From Cordilura impudica (taxonomy: Eukaryota; Arthropoda; Insecta; Diptera; Scathophagidae): a stretch of 64,000 nt of DNA. The notes beneath the pieces were generated by a model. That model saw only the letters and a list, made by a program, of their open reading frames with translations, ran no database searches and had not been told where the DNA came from. This document shows, piece after piece, positions 34,405 through 46,728 of this stretch. Positions within the stretch are counted from its first letter, which is position 1. Each line of letters begins with the position of its first letter. The position numbers were made by a program, and so were the translations under genes. The stretch is from positions 92,401,992 through 92,465,991 of the forward strand of contig OY821520.1 of the NCBI GenBank assembly GCA_963682025.1, in the 5' to 3' direction.

Positions 34405-34925
34405 ATTTTGTTAATAAGACCTTAAAGTCCAATGGTTGAATTAAGTAAATTTCTTGAACAAAATTTTTGAAAAAGTAAAATTAGAGATTTTGAAATAGTG
34501 CTAAGAAATACGTGCCGTTTTGACATTAATTTAGAACGGCATAGCAATAGACAAGAGGCAAGATACATTACACGAGAACAAATTTGCGCTCGATTTTCTT
34601 AATCAAGTGATCTGCGGCGCATTTATTACCTGGAGAACTTGATATAACTTGGCTGTCTTCCAACCACTAATAGATTTTTTTGTTTTATTAGAGAGATCAT
34701 TTTTTCTAGATTATGGTTTATGAATTAATTTAATTCAAACGCAATTATTATTATTATTATTTTTGTGAAAAATGATTTTTTTGGATAATTTTTACATATA
34801 AATGCATATTTGAACTTTGAACTCAATGCGCGTCCAGAAAGCATTGTCCGGTTTGGCGCAAATTTTGTGCACTAAAGTTTTAGATCTAGTGTCACAATAA
34901 TCCGATCCGCACGTCTAGAAATTCC
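34405..34925. repeat. Right arm of the large inverted repeat
   Basis: Reverse complement of 31830-32395 with substitutions and small indels: TTGAATTAAGTAAATTTCTT, CGTGCCGTTTTGACATTAAT, CTGCGGCGCATTTATTACCT, CGCGTCCAGAAAGCATTGTC. Divergence is visible but moderate, so the two arms are not a recent assembly duplication. Confidence 0.7.
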
Positions 34926-35100
34926 ATGCATGTCGTTTCAGCTTTTTTTCCGTACATGTGAAAGTTCGCATGTCCAAAAAAAAAAACAAAAACTATAAGC
35001 AAACATACATGTGTATTCATCGCTTATAAAAAATAAACAAAAAGCTCGAAAATAAAAAAAATATTTTCCAATTTCTTATTAATTTTAAACATAATTATAA

Positions 35101-35510
35101 ACAAGAAAATTGTAGTCGGTATAGACGATACTCTATACCATGCGTTTAGAGACCATGTCTCTTGGGTCCAACTAATTAGATTTAGAAAATAAGCATAAAC
35201 CAAATTTGAGTGGCATTGTTATTAATTTTTTTCCCTTCAAATATGAAAAAGTTCATATAGTTAGTATGCTATATATATATGGAGACTAGGTAGAAAAATT
35301 TACCAATCCTGAACATATTTGGTAAAATTACTTATTTTTTTTCAAGAAAATATACAAACAAAATTTTAGAAAAATTTGTGCAAAATTTTTGTTTTTTGAT
35401 AGATTTAAGTAAAGAGCGGGAATCAGGGAATATAGGGTTTATTTTTGGACTACTTATAAATGGATGTAATAAACATATACAGACCCATTTTATCGAAATC
35501 CATATAAGCG
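35101..35510 (-). mobile_element. F3 element, truncated
   Basis: ACAAGAAAATTGTAGTCGGT through GTTCATATAGTTAGTATGCT to the TGGATGTAATAAACATATAC region. Only the half next to the CTTACTTG end remains. Confidence 0.65.
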
Positions 35511-35770
35511 ATTTATTGAACATTGTGATAATTGTTACGTAATTGAATTGATTGTTTCTATATGAAAGTTTTTTACTTAGGGCGGCCGTGAGGTTGGACC
35601 TGCGTCTATGTCACACATGCTCGTACTTGCAGTTTTTGGTCGTGCGCTTTAACACACTCACCTAAAGTCAGGCCTACGAGCAGTATGGTTAAGAGTCAGT
35701 TTTCATACCATGCAGCTTTCTTCGTATCAATCTCAGAAGATACAGCTCTGTTCAAACAAACAATCGTTAT
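35511..35770. other. GC-richer patch of unknown nature
   Basis: GGGCGGCCGTGAGGTTGGAC through GGTCGTGCGCTTTAACACAC to ATGCAGCTTTCTTCGTATC is unlike both the flanking F3 copies and the general background. No frame or known motif was recognised. It may be a piece of another mobile element. Confidence 0.3.
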
Positions 35771-36556
35771 TTTTATACCCTATACCACTATGTGGTTTGG
35801 GTATAATGACTTTGTGCTGCTGTTTGTAACAACCAAAAATATTTGACCTAGACCCATCTTTAATTATACCGATCGAATCAGAATCACTTTCTGAGTTGAT
35901 TTAACAATATCCGTCCGTCCGTCCGTCCGTCCGTCCGTCCGTCTGTGTGTCCATGTAAAGCTTGTAATCAAACTGCAGGTCGCAAATATGAATATATTTT
36001 GATGAAATTTGGTATATAAGCTTTTGTCGGCCATAAGATGAACGCTATTGAAATTGGTGAGAATCGGTTCATGTTCAGACCTAGCCCCCTTACAAATTAC
36101 CCATATGAAATCGACATAAATTGCCATAAGATCCAAATTGTCATATAGATCTTACCCAAATTGGGTTTTGTATGTGTTCATTACGTCCATTAATAAGTAG
36201 TCCAAAAATGATCCCTTTGGCCCCATATAGAGCTGCTTTCCGATCTTCACTTAAATCTATTAAAAAACAAAAATATTGCACTGATTCTTCTCAGATTTTG
36301 TTTGTATATATTTTTGCAAAATACAAGAGACTTTAGTAAACATAATCAGGAACGGTCCATTTTTGGACCTAGTCCCCATATAGATGTAGCATCCGATATG
36401 AACTTTTTCATATCTTCAGCCAAAAAAATTAATAAAAATCAGACTCAAGTTTGGTTTTGCTTATTTTCTATGTCCAGTTAGTTGGGCCTAAGTGATAGGG
36501 CATGGTATAGGGTATCGTATAGTCGGTCTAGACCGACTATAATTTTCTCACTTGTT
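35771..36556 (+). mobile_element. F3 element, full-length copy
   Basis: TTTTTATACCCTATACCACT to the CTAGACCGACTATAATTTTC end. It contains a run of seven GTCC tetranucleotides (35911-35942) at the spot where F3 copies have a variable number of GTCC units. Confidence 0.8.
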
Positions 36557-36618
36557 GATTATTATTATTTTTTTTTTTTGAATATTTATACATTCCACAT
36601 ATTGTTCTTTTTACATAT

Positions 36619-36770
36619 GTGACCTTCTCCGAGAAAAGGGACCTAGTGTGTGAAAATTAAGTTTTGAGGAAAATACGCATTTAAAGTTGCTACACCCTTT
36701 ACCAGAATCCACCATTTTTGACACAACCCTTTTCTTGACACACTAGGTCCCTTTTCTCGGAGAAGGTCAC
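36619..36770 (-). mobile_element. 152-bp MITE with 33-bp terminal inverted repeats
   Basis: GTGACCTTCTCCGAGAAAAG at the left and its exact inverse at the right, continuing through GGACCTAGTGTGT; ATAT lies on each side. The interior (GGGTTGTGTC inverse) is shared with the copies at 57226 and 31238 in opposite orientation. No coding capacity. Confidence 0.8.
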
Positions 36771-36861
36771 ATATGTTAAAAAATCAATTTTTAAAATAAT
36801 TATTTATGAATAGCGAACTTCGAAATATTTGTCGCAAACTACAGGTCACAAATATTACTAT

Positions 36862-37937
36862 GTAGTATGCCCTGTCGTATGTCGCTACGACTTACCGCGA
36901 CTTTTTGACATATATGTTTTCATAATAAATATTTCGACGTTGTTTGTATTGTGGAATTAAAAGATTTTATTTCATATTTTTATTAGTCCAATGCTTGCTG
37001 ATATACAATAGTTGGTTTGGTTTTTCTCGGTGCAAAAGTTATAAAATTTTTTGGCGTTCCTACTCTGGAGTAAGACATATATATTGCTGCCCACGAGAAA
37101 AATATGGATTTTCCCATTGTAAGTCTGGCAGCACTTAACGATTGGCCTTGAATTCAGAATTGGCAATGGTTTTGTGATTTTTGATTTAAGCAAATTTTTA
37201 TTTTAGCGATTTGTAATGTGGCAATTTTTTATTTTGAAAATTTTTGTTTTTTGTGGCGATTTTTGATTTTGAAGATGTTTGTTTTTGGCGATTCTAGTTT
37301 TTGTGAATTTTCGGTTATTGCGATTTTTGATTTTGGCGATTTTTGATGTTGTCGTTTTTGATTTTGGAGATGTTTGTTTTTGGCGATTTTAGTTTTTCGC
37401 AATTAACCGAAAATTAAGATTTTTGGTTTTGGTTATTTTTGAATTTGGCGATTCCGCCTACATATTTTTTTATATAGGAGTTTCCTGGTCCACAAATACT
37501 ATCCCGTCCATTTTGTATCTACAAAGGGAACAGGGCTCCCTTTTATAGTACAACCGTGCCCATTTTTTCTTAGACTATTCAACTATTGTGCTCCCGCCAA
37601 TTCCCAAGGCTCTTCATTACATTATACCAGATATATGACATGTAATATTTACTTTGCATGGGGGTGCCATGCCCTTTGGTCTCATTCCGCCCATTTTTCG
37701 CCCGACTATTCTTATTAATAATAGATGACCTCAGATAAATTTGCAAATCTCTCCCTGTCATAGTACCCAAAGACATGCCACGGCCACTAAAAATATGAAA
37801 AAATTTATGACCTATAGTTTCTCCCAGATACACAGTAAGATTCTATAAAAACATCAGGAAAGTCGGTCCAATGGTTTATCCTCCTATAAGCTGCAAACAA
37901 GCAAGCATATAGACTTTCGCTTTTATATATATATAGA
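36862..37937 (-). mobile_element. H2 Helitron-like element, second copy
   Basis: Minus strand: TCTATATATATATAAAAGCG at 37937 after A, TTGCTTGTTTGCAGCTTATA, then diverged tandem units with GTGGCCGTGGCATGTC and AAAGGGCATGGCACCCCC (plus-strand complement near 37660 and 37775), an AAAATC-type repeat (37180-37460), and the hairpin GTCGTAGCGACATACGAC at the 3' end near 36870. It follows the 23102 copy from end to end but is more decayed. Short open frames on both strands are chance. Confidence 0.65.
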
Positions 37938-37944
37938 TTACGAT

Positions 37945-38960
37945 AAAATTTGGCTTTCAAAGCCATGTGATATTCACTTCGTTATTTGTTCAGAACTGGT
38001 ACCCATATATTTAAGCCCAAATGGATACGTCTTAAATTGTAATAAAATCTAGATTAATATATGTATCGTTTGTGTTTGTTTGTTATATTCATAAATCACC
38101 AATCCAAATATGAAGACTTGAGGACTAATTTAAGTCATAGTCTTCATATAAAGAAGCCTCCCGATATTTACTTAAATCTATTTAATGTATTGCATATATA
38201 ACATAATCCACTCAAATTTGGTTTGTATATATTGTGGGACGTATTCGGGACTGGTTTGGAAAAGATAATCACGAAAATTTTTTATTTAGGTGAATATAAG
38301 TTCAATTTTCTGTCCCTAATAGTAGTGCTCGTAACATATCTACTTTGCGTAGCACGGAAAGTCCCAAAAGATAACGATAATTTAATATCGACGCCTCAAA
38401 AATGGGTTTAGGCTGATTCTGATTCATTACCTCGTATGTCTGTAAAAGCTATTAGGGATATAAATATTTTAGGACGAATCAGCCCTACGGGAATTCATTG
38501 CAACCAGTCCTACCAACATGTCACTTTCACATGCTGTCACAGAACTAATCAGAAGCGGTTAATTTACACAGCCTATGACATGGACAATTAAAAGTGACAT
38601 ACCTTAGATGTGCACATGGTCCATCATTTGCTGTATGTCGAATGATATTTGTGAAAATCGGTGTCTATTCACACCTACATAGCTCTCATTGAATGTCCCA
38701 CTGCAATATCTTAGAGTGTCCTAAAATCCAGTTTATCACATATTTATATCTTCAACCATCTTGTCTACCTTTGGTTTCATAAATCAAAATTAGATTTCTT
38801 GGTGATTTTGGTAAAAATAAGTAACTACTAAATATGGTCATGATCGGTTAATTTTTCGACTAAGTCTTTCAATATAAGATTTGCAATATCTTCAGGCCAC
38901 AAATTCAATACAATGCCACTCAAACTAGCTTAATTTTTATATTCTATGTCCTATAATTAA
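37945..38960 (-). mobile_element. Decayed F3 copy, probably split by an unknown insert
   Basis: 37945-38235 and 38630-38960 hold F3 phrases with many changes: GATATTTACTTAAATCTATT, CAAATTTGGTTTGTATATAT, AAATATGGTCATGATCGGTT. The orientation of the phrases is the F3 plus sense although I list it without certainty. The segment 38236-38625 is not F3. Confidence 0.35.
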
Positions 38961-39390
38961 ACTGCACTCACGTAGCTATTTTATGCCCAGAGATACAATT
39001 CATAAAATCTGTAACACAATTAGTTTTAGATAGTGACATTGAATTTATTATATTAAAAATCGATTACTATTTTAAAAAATTTCAAAAAATTTGAATAATT
39101 TTTTTACAAATACAATTTGAAATTGCTGTCAAATGAAAGGAGGGAATCTAGGAAAATTTATGTATTGTTTATTGTATCATATCTTTACAAAAATATGCCA
39201 ATGATGGCCCCTCAAAATTTTATAATTCAATATTATTTGAAATTTTCAATAAATTCTTTAAAAAAAAATAGTTGAGTACTTAAATATGCAGTAGTAACAT
39301 GTACCAAAATTTCATCCTTTTAGCTTTATTAGTTAATAAGGATTTGTTCTTCTAGTAAAAATTTAATACGAGTACATGGTCCAGAAAAAA
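38961..39390. other. AT-rich intergenic sequence
   Basis: No gene or repeat copy is recognised. Confidence 0.35.
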
Positions 39391-39621
39391 ACAAGTGGGA
39401 AACTTATTGTCGCTCTAGACCGACAATACGTTATCAGATACGTTTTCAGTAAGGGTCTCGGGTGCAACTGGATATAGAAAAAAAGCACAAACCGAACTTT
39501 AGTGGCAATATTTTAAATTTTTTGCCTTCGGATATGAAAAAGTTCATATCGGATGCTATATTTATATGGCGATTAGGTAGAAAAATGGACCGATCCTAAC
39601 CAAATTTGGTAAGTCTCTTAT
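39391..39621 (-). mobile_element. F3 element, short terminal fragment
   Basis: From ACAAGTGGGAAACTTATTGT to ACCAAATTTGGTAAGTCTCT. It abuts, with no gap, the plus-strand F3 copy that starts at 39622, as if that copy inserted into the older one. Confidence 0.65.
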
Positions 39622-40382
39622 TTTTTATACCCTATACCACTATGTGGTTTGGGTATAATGACTTTGTGCTGCTGTTTGTAACTACCAAAAATATTTGACC
39701 TAGACCCATCTTTTATTATACCGATCGATTCAGAATCATTTTCTGAATCGATCTAGCGATGTCCGTCCGTCCGTCTGTGTGTCCATGTAAACCTTGTAAT
39801 CAAACTGCTGGTTGCAAATATGAATATATTTTGATAAAATTTGGTATATAAGCTTTTATTGAAATTGGTGAAATTCGGTCCATGTTCAGATCTAGTCCCC
39901 ATAAAAATTACCCCTATGAAATCGACATAAATTGCCATAAGATCCAAATTATATAGATCGCAGTCAAATTGGGTTTGTATGTGTTTATTATATCCATTAA
40001 TCAGTAGTCCAAAAATAACGGCTATAGTACGATTCTTAGTAATAGGCCCCATATAGATCTGCATCCCGATCTTCACTTAAATCTATTAAAAAAACAAAAA
40101 GATTTCACAGATTTTTCTCAAATTTGGATTGTATATATTTTTTCAAAATATAAGTGACTTTGCAAAATTTGGTCAGGATCGGGTTATTTTTCGACCTAGT
40201 CCCCATATAAATATTGCACCCGATATGAACTTTTCCATGTCTGCATCCAAAAAAAATTAAAAACAAATCCCCTCAAATTTGGTTTGTGCTTATTTTCTAT
40301 ATATTTAATTAGTTGGACCGATGCGATAGGGTCTCTAAACCATGGTATAGGGTCTAGATCGACTATAATTTTCTTACTTGTT
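39622..40382 (+). mobile_element. F3 element, full-length copy
   Basis: TTTTTTATACCCTATACCAC to GACTATAATTTTCTTACTTG. Two to three GTCC units are present where the 35771 copy has seven. Confidence 0.8.
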
Positions 40383-40418
40383 TTTTTTTTTTAAATCATA
40401 TACAAAGTATATTGAAGA

Positions 40419-41170
40419 CAAGTAAGAAAACTATAGTCGGTCTAGAGTAATATACGATACCCTATACCATGCGTTTAGAGACCCTATCTCTTATGCCCAA
40501 CTAACTGGATATAGAAAATAAGCATAAACCAAATTTGAGTGGAATTTTTATTAATTTTTTTGGTTGCAGATATGAAAAAATTCATACCGGATGCTATATC
40601 TATATGGGGACTAGGCCCAAAAATGGACCGATTCTGACCATGCTTGGTAAAGTCTCTTGGATTTTGCAAAAATATAAACAAACAAAATTTGAGAAGAATC
40701 AGTGCAATATTTTTGTTTTTTAATAGATTTAAGTGAAGATCGGGAAGCAGCTCTATATGGGGTCAAAGGGCTCATTTTTGGACTACTCATTAATGGATGT
40801 AATGAACGCATACAAACCCAATTTGAGTAATATCTTTATGACAATTTTGATCTTATGGCAATTTATGTCGATTTCATAGGGGTCATGTATGTATGTATGG
40901 ACCGATTCTCACCAATTTCAATAGCGTTCATCCTATCGCCGATAAAAACTTATATACCAAATTTCATCAAAATATATTCATATTTGCGACCAGCAGTTTG
41001 ATTACAAGGTTTACATGGACACACAGACGGACGGACGGACGGACATCGTTAAATCGAATCAGATAGTGATCGATATAATAAAAGATGGGTCTATGTCAAA
41101 TATTTTTGGTAGTTACAAACAGCAGCACAAAGTCATTATACCCAAACCACATAGTGTTACAGGGTATAAA
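40419..41170 (-). mobile_element. F3 element, full-length copy, inverted
   Basis: CAAGTAAGAAAACTATAGTC to ACCACATAGTGTTACAGGGT. With 39622-40382 it forms a large tail-to-tail inverted pair separated by only 36 bp. Confidence 0.8.
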
Positions 41171-41175
41171 AATGT

Positions 41176-41637
41176 GTTCAATATTTGCGTTTACTGATCG
41201 ATTTAAGTGAAGATCGGAAATAACCTTTATATGAGGGTTATGGTTAAAAATGGTTTTACAGGGCTTAGTTGTCGACACAAACCAAATTTGACCAAGATCT
41301 ATATGATAATTTTGATCTTGGCCTTATAGAGGGCAGTTATATGATATCTTGGCTTAAACATGAACCGATTTTCACCAATTTTAATAGCGTTATTCCTATG
41401 GCCGATAAAAGGTTATACACTAAATTTTATCAAATTATATGCATTTTTACGAACTGTCGTTTGATTACAAAGTTTACACGGGCACACAGATGGATGGACG
41501 GAGGAACATCGCAAAATCGACTCAGAAAGTAACACAGAAAGTGATCGATCGGTGTAATAAAATATGGGTCTAGGTAGCTATAAACATCAGCACAAACTCA
41601 TTATACCTTGACCACATAGTGTTTAGGATATAAATAT
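41176..41637 (-). mobile_element. F3 element, truncated at the CTTACTTG side
   Basis: Picks up at GATTTAAGTGAAGATCGG and runs to ACCACATAGTGTTTAGGATA. It lacks the terminal palindrome half and is more diverged than its neighbour. Confidence 0.65.
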
Positions 41638-41640
41638 TTA

Positions 41641-42003
41641 CTAGCAGAGCCCAGCCCTCGAAATTCGAGTGCAATTTCTAGGAAATTTTATTTTTTCATT
41701 AATTAAATAATTTTATAAGAGTCTAAAGGTATGCCAATAAATTTTAACCAATTCAAAATTCAACACAGGGCTTTCGATATGCATTATAAACGCACACGCA
41801 CAGTATGTGGTTTATATATGTGTTAGTAGCAAGTATAAATTAGCATTAATCCAAAAAAGTCTTCCAGGCGGTGCAAATCTGTAAATATGGTGGACAGCTA
41901 AAAATAAAAACCTTTCAAATGAGGTATTTTGGGTCAAAATCGGTTTGTAACTAAAATTTTTATATCGGTCAAAAAAAATCGCCTTGCCTATTAATATTAT
42001 GTA
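41641..42003 (-). mobile_element. F1 Helitron-like element, full-length copy
   Basis: A|CTAGCAGAGCCCAGCC with the palindrome CTCGAAATTCGAG at the left, CGCCTTGCCTATTAATATTA at the right. It starts 4 bp after the F3 remnant. Confidence 0.75.
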
Positions 42004-42286
42004 TTTCGTTACAAATGAGAAAACCCGACAGTTATAGTACGTCCAAAACTAAAAACTATAACGATTTTGTTCAAATTTGGTCTCTATTTTCAGACTCATG
42101 TTTTCTCGAAAACAAATTTTACTTTCCGACGGTATAGTCAAAATACAGGAACCTAGCAAAAGAAAAAGTGAAGTCATTCTGAAAATACCTCTATTTCATA
42201 GGTTCCAAAGTAGTGATGCTAAGAGGATAATCCTCTATTAGGAAGTTATTTGAAACAAATTCTCAAAATTCCGATGAAAAATAGTA
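42004..42286. other. Short intergenic sequence
   Basis: No gene or repeat copy recognised. Confidence 0.3.
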
Positions 42287-42290
42287 TTAA

Positions 42291-43088
42291 CCCTTTAACG
42301 ACCAATGGGACATATGTGTCCCATTTTTATTTTTTCCTATATTTTCCACATTTTCCAACCAATTTTTTAAAGCTGACTTGAGTCGACAGATGATAGTTTT
42401 AGCTTTCAGACCATACCAAAAAAAAAAAAATGGCATATCTATTCTCAGGACCTAAGACGTGGCCCCCAAATTCTGAAAATTGTGTTTTTGTTAAATGATA
42501 TTTGAATGCCATTAATTCGGACGTTATTGAACCGAAAATATTATAATTTTGATATAGCATGGACCAGTATTTAGGGTTTTCTGAAACACGAAAATATTTG
42601 GAATCGGTTTATGGTTCAGCAAAATAAATAAATAAAATGACTTAGAAAAAGATTAATTCTAAATATCTCAAAAATATAAAATCAATTATGGTAATCTTCG
42701 AAGGAATTACAATTTTTTGTGAAACAAAAAGGCTTTTTACGAAAGGAACGATTTTCCTTTCCATTTTTAGTACAAATTGAAAAAGTTGTAAGCGATTCTC
42801 TGTGATCTATATTTAAAAAATTACAACAAATACAAAGCCAAAGCTACAGTTATTTATGTAAAAATAAAAACACAAATCACTGACTTGCTTTGAGCGAAGT
42901 AAATTAGTTGCTAATTTTTATCGCTGACGACCAATGGGATATATATGGCCTATGGATTTTTTCCTTGCAGGAATTAAAAAAAAAATATTTTTGACGACAC
43001 TTTTGTTTGGAAATTTTGTGTCGTTAAGTACGAATCCACAAAAAAAAAGAAAAAATTGTCCAGCAGTTTAGGTTTGGTCGTGAAAGGG
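42291..43088. mobile_element. piggyBac-type MITE, 798 bp, TTAA target site
   Basis: TTAA at 42287-42290 and 43089-43092 flank inverted ends CCCTTTAACGACC and GGTCGTGAAAGGG. The left end continues AATGGGACATATGTGTCCCA, a short palindrome; a second CGACCAATGGGATATATATG lies inside at about 42930. The exact TTAA duplication is the mark of piggyBac transposition. No transposase frame is present. Confidence 0.8.
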
Positions 43089-43092
43089 TTAA

Positions 43093-45240
43093 AAAATCAG
43101 TTTTTCATTACCTCATTTAACATTGCGTTAAATGATCTTACCAGAAGCCATAAAAGACAAATTTCGTCCCATGAGAACCCTGTATTTAATTAATTAGTGT
43201 TAATAAAATTTTTCACTACATCCGAATCCCTAATATGGGAGAATTTTGAGTTTTGCTGGTTAGCAAATAAAAATGTTTTTGATACATGAGTTTTATCGCC
43301 CCAAGGACCACCGCTATTGAATACGGTGAAAATTGTGGCATTGTTGCATTTCTGATCAAATTATTACTCCATAAATATTTTTAACCTCTAAAATTCTATT
43401 CGCCACCATTTTGTTGATTTTTACAAAATGTTTATATTTCAAGTTTCGACACGCTCTTCGCCATTTCTCTACCGTGAGGTATTTCATTAAAACAGATTTA
43501 TTTGTTATTTTGTTGTATTTCCTTTAAAATATACTTACGCATGAAACTCTTACTTCGCTTCCATCGAAATCAAAACTCATTGAAAATTTTAAATGTTTGA
43601 ATTATAATTTCATTTTTTTTTTTTATTTATTTAATAAACATTTTAAAACTATTTATGTATTTATGTTTTGCTTTCTTTATGTATGTATATGTTATTAATA
43701 TTTACTAATTATTTAATTTATTACACTTAAAAAGTACTACATGCTATTACAATAATAATAATAGTAAAATTTATGTATATTGTATCATATGTATCTATAT
43801 ATAAATACACTTACAAACAATATTTTCACTAATGGTTTTTCATATTTATATCAAATATTTTCTTGAAATCATTATATTATATTTATTGTTTTTCTTTTTT
43901 CCAATCAACGGCTAAAGATTTAAATGATTCGCATAAATTAGTAAACAAAAAAACATCAGTTAAAGGAAAAACTAATTAAACACAATATTTATTACGCACA
44001 TGCACACACACATATACATACACACACATACAAACACACATACACATACATATTAACAACTAAAAAACAAAGAATATTATTATAAATAAACTTATAAATC
44101 AAACACCTTTTATTGTAAACAGGCGTAATTGTTTATTTGAAAATATAATAAATAATTATTATTTATTATTAAACAAAAAATAGATTTCAATTATTTATTT
44201 AAAAAAATAGTTGAGGTCAATTTTAAATAAAATTCTTGATTTTATATGTATATAAATCGTTGTGTTTTGATTTTCTATTTTTTTTTTTTTTTTGTCTTGT
44301 AAAATTAGAACTGAGCTTAGCAAATCTTCGTTTAATTTTTTTTAATTAACTAGGATTTGTTGTTGATTCAATTTTATTGATAGAGTATGTTTATTTAATT
44401 TTTTTTATTATTTAACAATTTTTGTTTCTATCATTCTTCTAATATTTTTTTATATGTTTTTTTTTTTTTTTTTTTGTTTATGAGTTTTATATTTGTATGA
44501 ATTTTATCCATAATTTTTGTTTATAAATAATTAAATAGTTTTTTAAATTTATGTATATATAATTAATGTTTTGTGAGCTGATTTTTGTTATTTTTATAAA
44601 CTTTTTATAATATACAGAATATCATGAGATGTAAGTCCAATCCCCAAATAAATCGATAAAATTTTCTCACAATTCGATAATTTACTCACAAAAAATTTTA
44701 AAGAACACAGAAAAAATTAGAAATGAGTCCAAATCCCAAATAAATCAATTTCATTTTAGGTCGTTATGGTTCAAGGAAGTTTTGGGGAAAAAAAATCAGA
44801 AAATTAGTAAAGACGAGATAAGTGTACTTATTGTAACTGGGAGGTCACTAAGCCTGAAAGCGTAGGACATATGTATTGCTCTGCTATGTCTGAAAAATTA
44901 TTTAATGGAAACAAAATTTTAAAAATTTAAATTGCTGTTCATATTTTTTTTTTTCAAAATATATTTAATTTTTTTTTATTTTCTTTTTAAATTATATTTT
45001 TTAAAAATATTTATTTTTTAATTTTTATTTTTTTATTTCTAAACTTTAAATATTTAAAAAAAATATTTTTTTTTTAAATTAATTTCTTAAATAATTTAGA
45101 TTGCAATTTGAATTATTAAAGAAAAAATATTCTTTTTAAATATTTAAAAAATATTTTTTTAAATATTAAAAAAAAAAAAATATTTAAAAAAATTTGTAAT
45201 TACTTTTTATTTAAATAATTTTGTTCTACAATAATTTTCA
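43093..45240. other. Very AT-rich intergenic sequence
   Basis: Long A and T runs, a (CA/CATA)n microsatellite at about 43998-44052, and a loosely repeated phrase, AGTCCAATCCCCAAATAAAT / GTCCAAATCCCAAATAAAT, at 44634 and 44728. No gene seen. It could contain the distal 3' flank of the disco-type gene. Confidence 0.45.
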
Positions 45241-45601
45241 CTAGCAGATTCCAGCGCTCGAAATTTGAGGACAATTTCTGGGCAACTTTATTTTTCAACT
45301 TAGCCAATTCACAAACCAATACTTTTATGGTTTATTATTATTGTGAATGAAGATAAGAAACTCATTAACAAACACATTAACAAATTTAATAAAGCACACA
45401 TAGCATATGTGTAATTTTATGTATGTGTTAGTAGCAACTTTAAATGCAATTTACTCAAAATGAATGAAAAAATTTAAAAATCTGTAAATCTGCAAGACGG
45501 CTAAAAAGAAATACCTTTCAAATAATTTGGTCAAAATCGGGATAAATCGGTAGAACAAAACATCGGTCACAAGAAATCGCCTAGCCTATTAATACTATAG
45601 A
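45241..45601 (-). mobile_element. F1 Helitron-like element, full-length copy
   Basis: CTAG at 45241 after A; minus-strand 5' end TCTATAGTATTAATAGGCTA at 45601 before the complementary host A. The palindrome is CTCGAAATTTGAG here. 361 bp. Confidence 0.75.
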
Positions 45602-46559
45602 TTTCGTTATTTTCGTCGAAAAGGTCAGCAACATAGTCACATATATTATAAGAAAAAATATCTAAAAAATAATTTAAAAAATATGTTCGATATTAACAAA
45701 TGAAAAAAATATAAAATTTTTTGCAAGGAAAATGGAAACCGCATTTGTTATAAATTTTTTTTTTAATTTTAAATATTTTATGACTTAGGTGTGCAGAACG
45801 GACCATATGTTCAGACTCCGCGATCCCGTCCGTCAATAACCTTAGTGTACTTGTCGCGTTTCTGCTCGTTTCCAAAAGTGTGCATTTGTAAAACAATGTT
45901 AAAACATGTACCCGATGAAAGTTTCTAAAGCGTTGAGAAAATAAAACTAAATCTTTACCCCTCATTTTGTATCATTTTCGTTTGCGCTTCGTTGCGAATT
46001 TCTATAGCAAAATTGAATTTTTTTTATTACACCACGATTTGTTTCACACACATTTCGAATGGTTCGTTACGTTACGTTTTGTAAAATAGCACTTGAAATT
46101 CGAACGTAGTTTCCTGAAATTGAAATGTTATTTTATTCGCCAGAAATTTTTATGAAAACTGGAATTTCTTACAAATTTAGAAAAACACTTTGATAATGAA
46201 ATAAAATGTGTTGGTTTGTAAAGAGCGTAAATTGATTTAAAAAAAAAAATGTTTTTTTTCGCTGTCTTACCGAATTTAGTATTTATGAGAACCAAATCTG
46301 GTTGACGCAATACACAACTAGTTGCCGTAACTAACAACCATTTCCTACAACCGTGATTTTAGTGCCACAAACAAATTATTAATTTTCTACAATCGAAAGA
46401 TTCAGTTGCAGCTAATTTGGTTAGGACATCCAAATTTGTGTTTTCAAACTCAAATATTTCTCATGGAAAGTCACTCTGTTTTTAGAAATTATCTCACAGT
46501 CTCCAATGAAAATCTCAATTTATCGATTAGAACAAATACCCGATTTAAAATTTTATCGA
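45602..46559. other. Intergenic sequence downstream of the disco-type gene
   Basis: A few short frames without recognised domains; no repeat copy identified. Confidence 0.35.
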
Positions 46560-46611
46560 TTTATTTGCAGAATGTGTCTTTAAATTTTGTTCTATTTGTG
46601 TTACATTTATT
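46560..46611 (-). terminator. Candidate polyadenylation signals of the disco-type gene
   Basis: On the minus strand AATAAA occurs at 46611-46606 and 46565-46560, about 120 and 165 bases after the stop codon at 46729. Such signals are frequent by chance in AT-rich DNA, so their use is uncertain. Confidence 0.35.
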
Positions 46612-46728
46612 GCACCTTATTTGTCTGTTAAAACTTATTGAGATATAATTCTATAATTAAGACTACTGTCTATATGCCATCAATTCAGAATAGTGCATAT
46701 GGGAGGGTGCATATTGTTGTAAAGTGGG

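Noticed and set aside
35911..35942. GTCC tetranucleotide run considered as a separate microsatellite or regulatory array
   Set aside because: It occurs at the same place in all F3 copies with variable length, so it is part of F3.
45693..45965. 90-codon minus-strand frame
   Set aside because: No recognised domain, ends in a Lys/Ile/Phe-rich AT-driven tail, and no splice or promoter signal.
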